NCBI GenBank assembly: GCA_003553165.1
Contig: PUOZ01000364.1
Coordinates: forward strand, 1-8,359
Length of the DNA: 8,359 nucleotides
From: Thioalkalivibrio sp.
GTDB lineage: Bacteria; Pseudomonadota; Gammaproteobacteria; Ectothiorhodospirales; Ectothiorhodospiraceae
Direction: 5' to 3'
Of the stretch, positions 7,426 through 8,359 are shown piece by piece; position 1 is the stretch's first letter, and every line of letters starts with the position of its first letter. The notes under the pieces are model-generated. The model saw only the letters and a list, made by a program, of their open reading frames with translations. It ran no database searches and had not been told where the DNA came from. The position numbers and the translations under genes are program-made.

Positions 7426-7434
7426 TGCTATTTT
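7426..7434 (+). promoter_or_regulatory. Extended -10 promoter candidate for the PIN-like gene
   Basis: TGC followed by TATTTT at 7429-7434 forms an extended -10-like element (4 of 6 matches). A weak AGAACA at 7406-7411 sits 17 bases upstream as a possible -35. Transcription would start near 7441, leaving a leader of about 60 bases that contains the dyad at 7452-7467. Confidence 0.3.
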
Positions 7435-7451
7435 TGGACCATGAAGCCGAC

Positions 7452-7467
7452 CTCCTGGAACCAGGAG
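7452..7467. promoter_or_regulatory. Perfect 16-bp dyad in the leader of the PIN-like gene
   Basis: CTCCTGG (7452-7458) and CCAGGAG (7461-7467) are exact reverse complements separated by AA. The dyad ends 35 bases before the ATG at 7503. It could be a protein-binding operator just downstream of the candidate promoter, or an RNA hairpin in the leader. No T-tract follows, so it is not a standard terminator. Confidence 0.5.
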
Positions 7468-7502
7468 AAGAATGCCCCGCCCGAGGCCAAGAGAGAGATG
7501 CG

Positions 7503-8096
7503 ATGCACGGAACGCCATGGGGATTCGTCGATTACGAAAACGTCGGCTCTCTCGAGGCGGTCGATCTCGGCAAATACCAGCGCGTGTTCGTCTTTCTCGG
7601 ACCCAAGAACACGAAGTTGAAGCTCGGCGATGCTTCGTCCGCAGCCTTTTGTACGCTGGAAATCATGGCGTTGAAAACGACGGGAGCCAATAACCTGGAT
7701 TTCCATTTGGCATTCCACTTGGGCCGCTTTCACGAAATCGCCAACGAAGGGGTCGAATTTCATGTGATCACCAACGACTCCGGGTTTGATGGGCTGATCA
7801 ACCACATCAAGAAGCTGGGCAGGAAGTGCAGGCGAGTCCCCACGAACAAGACCGAGAAACCGGCTAAGCCTCCAGCTGCGGAACTGTCGCCGTGTGCAGC
7901 GTTGATTATCGATCGGCTGGCCCCAATGGACGGGCGCACACGACCTCGGAAGAAGGCGAAACTGGTGAACTGGATCAAGTCGCAATGCGCGCAGCTACTG
8001 AATGGTGCCGAACCGGCCAGCTTCTACGAAGAACTCAAGCAAGCGAAGATCATTCGGGAGTCCGGATCGGATATCACGTATGAGATCAAGCGTTGA
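7503..8096 (+). CDS. PIN/NYN-like putative ribonuclease with basic C-terminal domain
   Basis: Putative metal-dependent nuclease of 197 residues. The N-terminal ~110 residues have a PIN/NYN-like layout: FVDYENVGSLEAVDL at 8-22 (D10, E12), VFVFLGPKN at 28-36, TTGANNLDFHLAFHLGRFHEIA at 59-80 (D66) and FHVITNDSGFDGLINHIKKLGRKC at 86-109 (D92, D96). These acidic residues are positioned to bind the catalytic metal. A Pro/Lys linker (about 113-128) leads to a C-terminal domain (about 130-197) with DGRTRPRKKAKLVNWIKSQC at 143-162 and FYEELKQAKII at 174-184, which may be a small winged-helix or nucleic-acid-binding unit. The frame extends upstream to a GTG at 7425, but the ATG at 7503 fits the domain start and has AGAGAG at 7492-7497. 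Its substrate and biological role are unknown. No antitoxin-like partner is adjacent, so it is probably not a VapC toxin. Its stop codon touches the MITE-like element. Confidence 0.7.
   Translation: MHGTPWGFVDYENVGSLEAVDLGKYQRVFVFLGPKNTKLKLGDASSAAFCTLEIMALKTTGANNLDFHLAFHLGRFHEIANEGVEFHVITNDSGFDGLINHIKKLGRKCRRVPTNKTEKPAKPPAAELSPCAALIIDRLAPMDGRTRPRKKAKLVNWIKSQCAQLLNGAEPASFYEELKQAKIIRESGSDITYEIKR
8089..8096 (+). repeat. Left 8-bp target-site duplication AGCGTTGA
   Basis: An exact copy is at 8293-8300. The two copies flank the element with no gap on either side. The last three bases of this copy are the stop codon of the PIN-like gene. Confidence 0.85.
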
Positions 8097-8120
8097 CCTG
8101 ATTATCACGCAAGCTCCGCA
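8097..8120 (+). repeat. Left terminal inverted repeat, 24 bp
   Basis: Every one of the 24 bases is complementary to the right end (8269-8292). The next inner pair (8121 and 8268) no longer matches, so the repeat length is exact. Confidence 0.95.
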
Positions 8121-8152
8121 TGGAATCCGTTCGTGCGCAACGCTCTCTCACC

Positions 8153-8169
8153 GCATAGCCGTCCCCTGT
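8153..8169 (+). repeat. 17-bp direct repeat, copy 1
   Basis: GCATAGCCGTCCCCTGT here matches GCATATCCGTCCCCTTT at 8321-8337 in 15 of 17 positions. This copy is inside the MITE-like element and overlaps the left edge of the REP-like doublet; the other copy lies outside the element. Confidence 0.5.
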
Positions 8170-8233
8170 GGGAGGCGAGCCCACTCGGCGACCGAACGGC
8201 GGAAAACCTTCGCCCAGAGGCTGGCCTCCCACA
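8167..8233. repeat. REP-doublet (REPIN-like) inverted repeat
   Basis: TGTGGGAGGCGAGCC starts at 8167 and is mirrored by GGCTGGCCTCCCACA ending at 8233, with one mismatch. The inner parts GGCGA (8188-8191 region) and TTCGCC (8209-8214) also face each other. Two facing TGTGGGAG-type units with a short spacer have the form of the REP doublets common in proteobacterial intergenic regions. The unit would make a long imperfect hairpin in RNA. Classification as a REPIN is by resemblance only. Confidence 0.55.
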
Positions 8234-8268
8234 AGGGTGTCCCTTGAAACAGCGCCAATCTGACGGTC

Positions 8269-8292
8269 TGCGGAGCTTGCGTGATAATCAGG
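8269..8292 (-). repeat. Right terminal inverted repeat, 24 bp
   Basis: Exact reverse complement of 8097-8120. It is directly followed by the second copy of the 8-bp flanking repeat. Confidence 0.95.
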
Positions 8293-8300
8293 AGCGTTGA
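8293..8300 (+). repeat. Right 8-bp target-site duplication AGCGTTGA
   Basis: Exact copy of 8089-8096, immediately outside the right end of the MITE-like element. Confidence 0.85.
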
Positions 8301-8314
8301 TGCTGCGCTCACCG

Positions 8315-8340
8315 GAAAAAGCATATCCGTCCCCTTTTTC
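8315..8340. repeat. A/T-armed inverted repeat around a TCCGTCCCC core
   Basis: GAAAAAG (8315-8321) and CTTTTTC (8334-8340) are exact reverse complements 12 bases apart and enclose CATATCCGTCCC; the arm at 8334 begins with the last C of TCCGTCCCC. The same stretch holds copy 2 of the 17-bp direct repeat (8321-8337). On the minus strand it reads AAAAAGGGGACGGATATG, a form that resembles repeats often seen near REP-associated transposase genes; this resemblance is from memory. Nothing else is recognised from 8301 to the window end. Confidence 0.35.
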
Positions 8341-8359
8341 TTCAAACCGCCCCGTCCAG

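Larger units (their letters stand above)
8097..8292. mobile_element. MITE-like non-autonomous element, 196 bp
   Basis: The element is bounded by perfect 24-bp terminal inverted repeats (8097-8120 and 8269-8292; the outer end reads CCTGATTATCACG) and flanked by perfect 8-bp direct repeats AGCGTTGA. It carries no credible gene, which is the hallmark of a miniature inverted-repeat transposable element moved by a transposase encoded elsewhere. Removing it and one repeat copy restores a continuous sequence in which the PIN-like gene ends at the same TGA, so the insertion did not alter the protein. An 8-bp duplication is known for several insertion-sequence families (for example ISL3, IS66, IS256 and IS1595 types), but the terminal sequence does not let me assign one. 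Inside is an imperfect inverted repeat resembling a REP doublet. Confidence 0.85.

Noticed and set aside
7425..7502. GTG-initiated N-terminal extension of the PIN-like protein
   Set aside because: It would run through the candidate -10 box and the 16-bp dyad, and the domain begins only a few residues after the ATG at 7503.
8097..8292. CRISPR repeat or integron attC site
   Set aside because: There is only one pair of inverted arms, no regularly spaced repeats, and the flanking 8-bp duplication fits transposition instead.
8148..8345. 65-codon minus-strand frame across the MITE-like element
   Set aside because: It is made up largely of inverted-repeat sequence and has no ribosome-binding site or domain.
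1..8359. tRNA or rRNA genes
   Set aside because: No cloverleaf-like segment with a TTCGA-type arm and no ribosomal RNA signature was seen on reading both strands.

Overview
The window looks like chromosomal DNA of a G+C-rich Gram-negative bacterium, most likely a gammaproteobacterium. Three things point that way: an AsmA/TamB-type envelope protein, a DUF4126 membrane protein, and toxin-antitoxin families typical of that group. The species cannot be named from this sequence.

Layout, left to right. (1) 1-1116 (+): the 3' part of a gene for a peptidoglycan-binding N-acetylmuramidase (DUF3380 type), whose start lies outside the window. (2) 1304-2226 (+): a compact RES-Xre toxin-antitoxin operon, antitoxin first, with stop and start codons sharing one base. 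(3) 2389-5313 (-): a 974-residue inner-membrane-anchored AsmA/TamB/YhdP-like protein. (4) 5446-6048 (-): a DUF4126 integral membrane protein, upstream of and co-directional with the AsmA-like gene. (5) 6188-6844 (+): a second toxin-antitoxin operon in reverse order, with a RelE/HigB-like toxin followed by a NadS/HigA-type antitoxin. It has a consensus -35 box and a perfect 21-bp palindrome over the promoter. (6) 6971-7384 (+): the decayed 5' part of a YgiD/LigB-type extradiol dioxygenase gene. (7) 7503-8096 (+): a PIN/NYN-like putative nuclease preceded by a perfect 16-bp dyad. (8) 8097-8292: a 196-bp non-coding element with perfect 24-bp terminal inverted repeats and perfect 8-bp flanking direct repeats. 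This is a MITE-like insertion placed exactly behind the stop codon of the PIN gene, and it contains a REP-doublet-like inverted repeat.

The left two thirds read as envelope functions plus one toxin-antitoxin module. The right third (about 6.1-8.36 kb) looks like a small accessory patch: toxin-antitoxin operon, gene remnant, stand-alone nuclease-like gene and mobile repeat, with visibly more A/T than the AsmA gene. The best-supported unusual object is the MITE-like element. No complete, clearly new multi-gene system is visible. The PIN-like gene with its dyad and adjacent element is the least explained unit.
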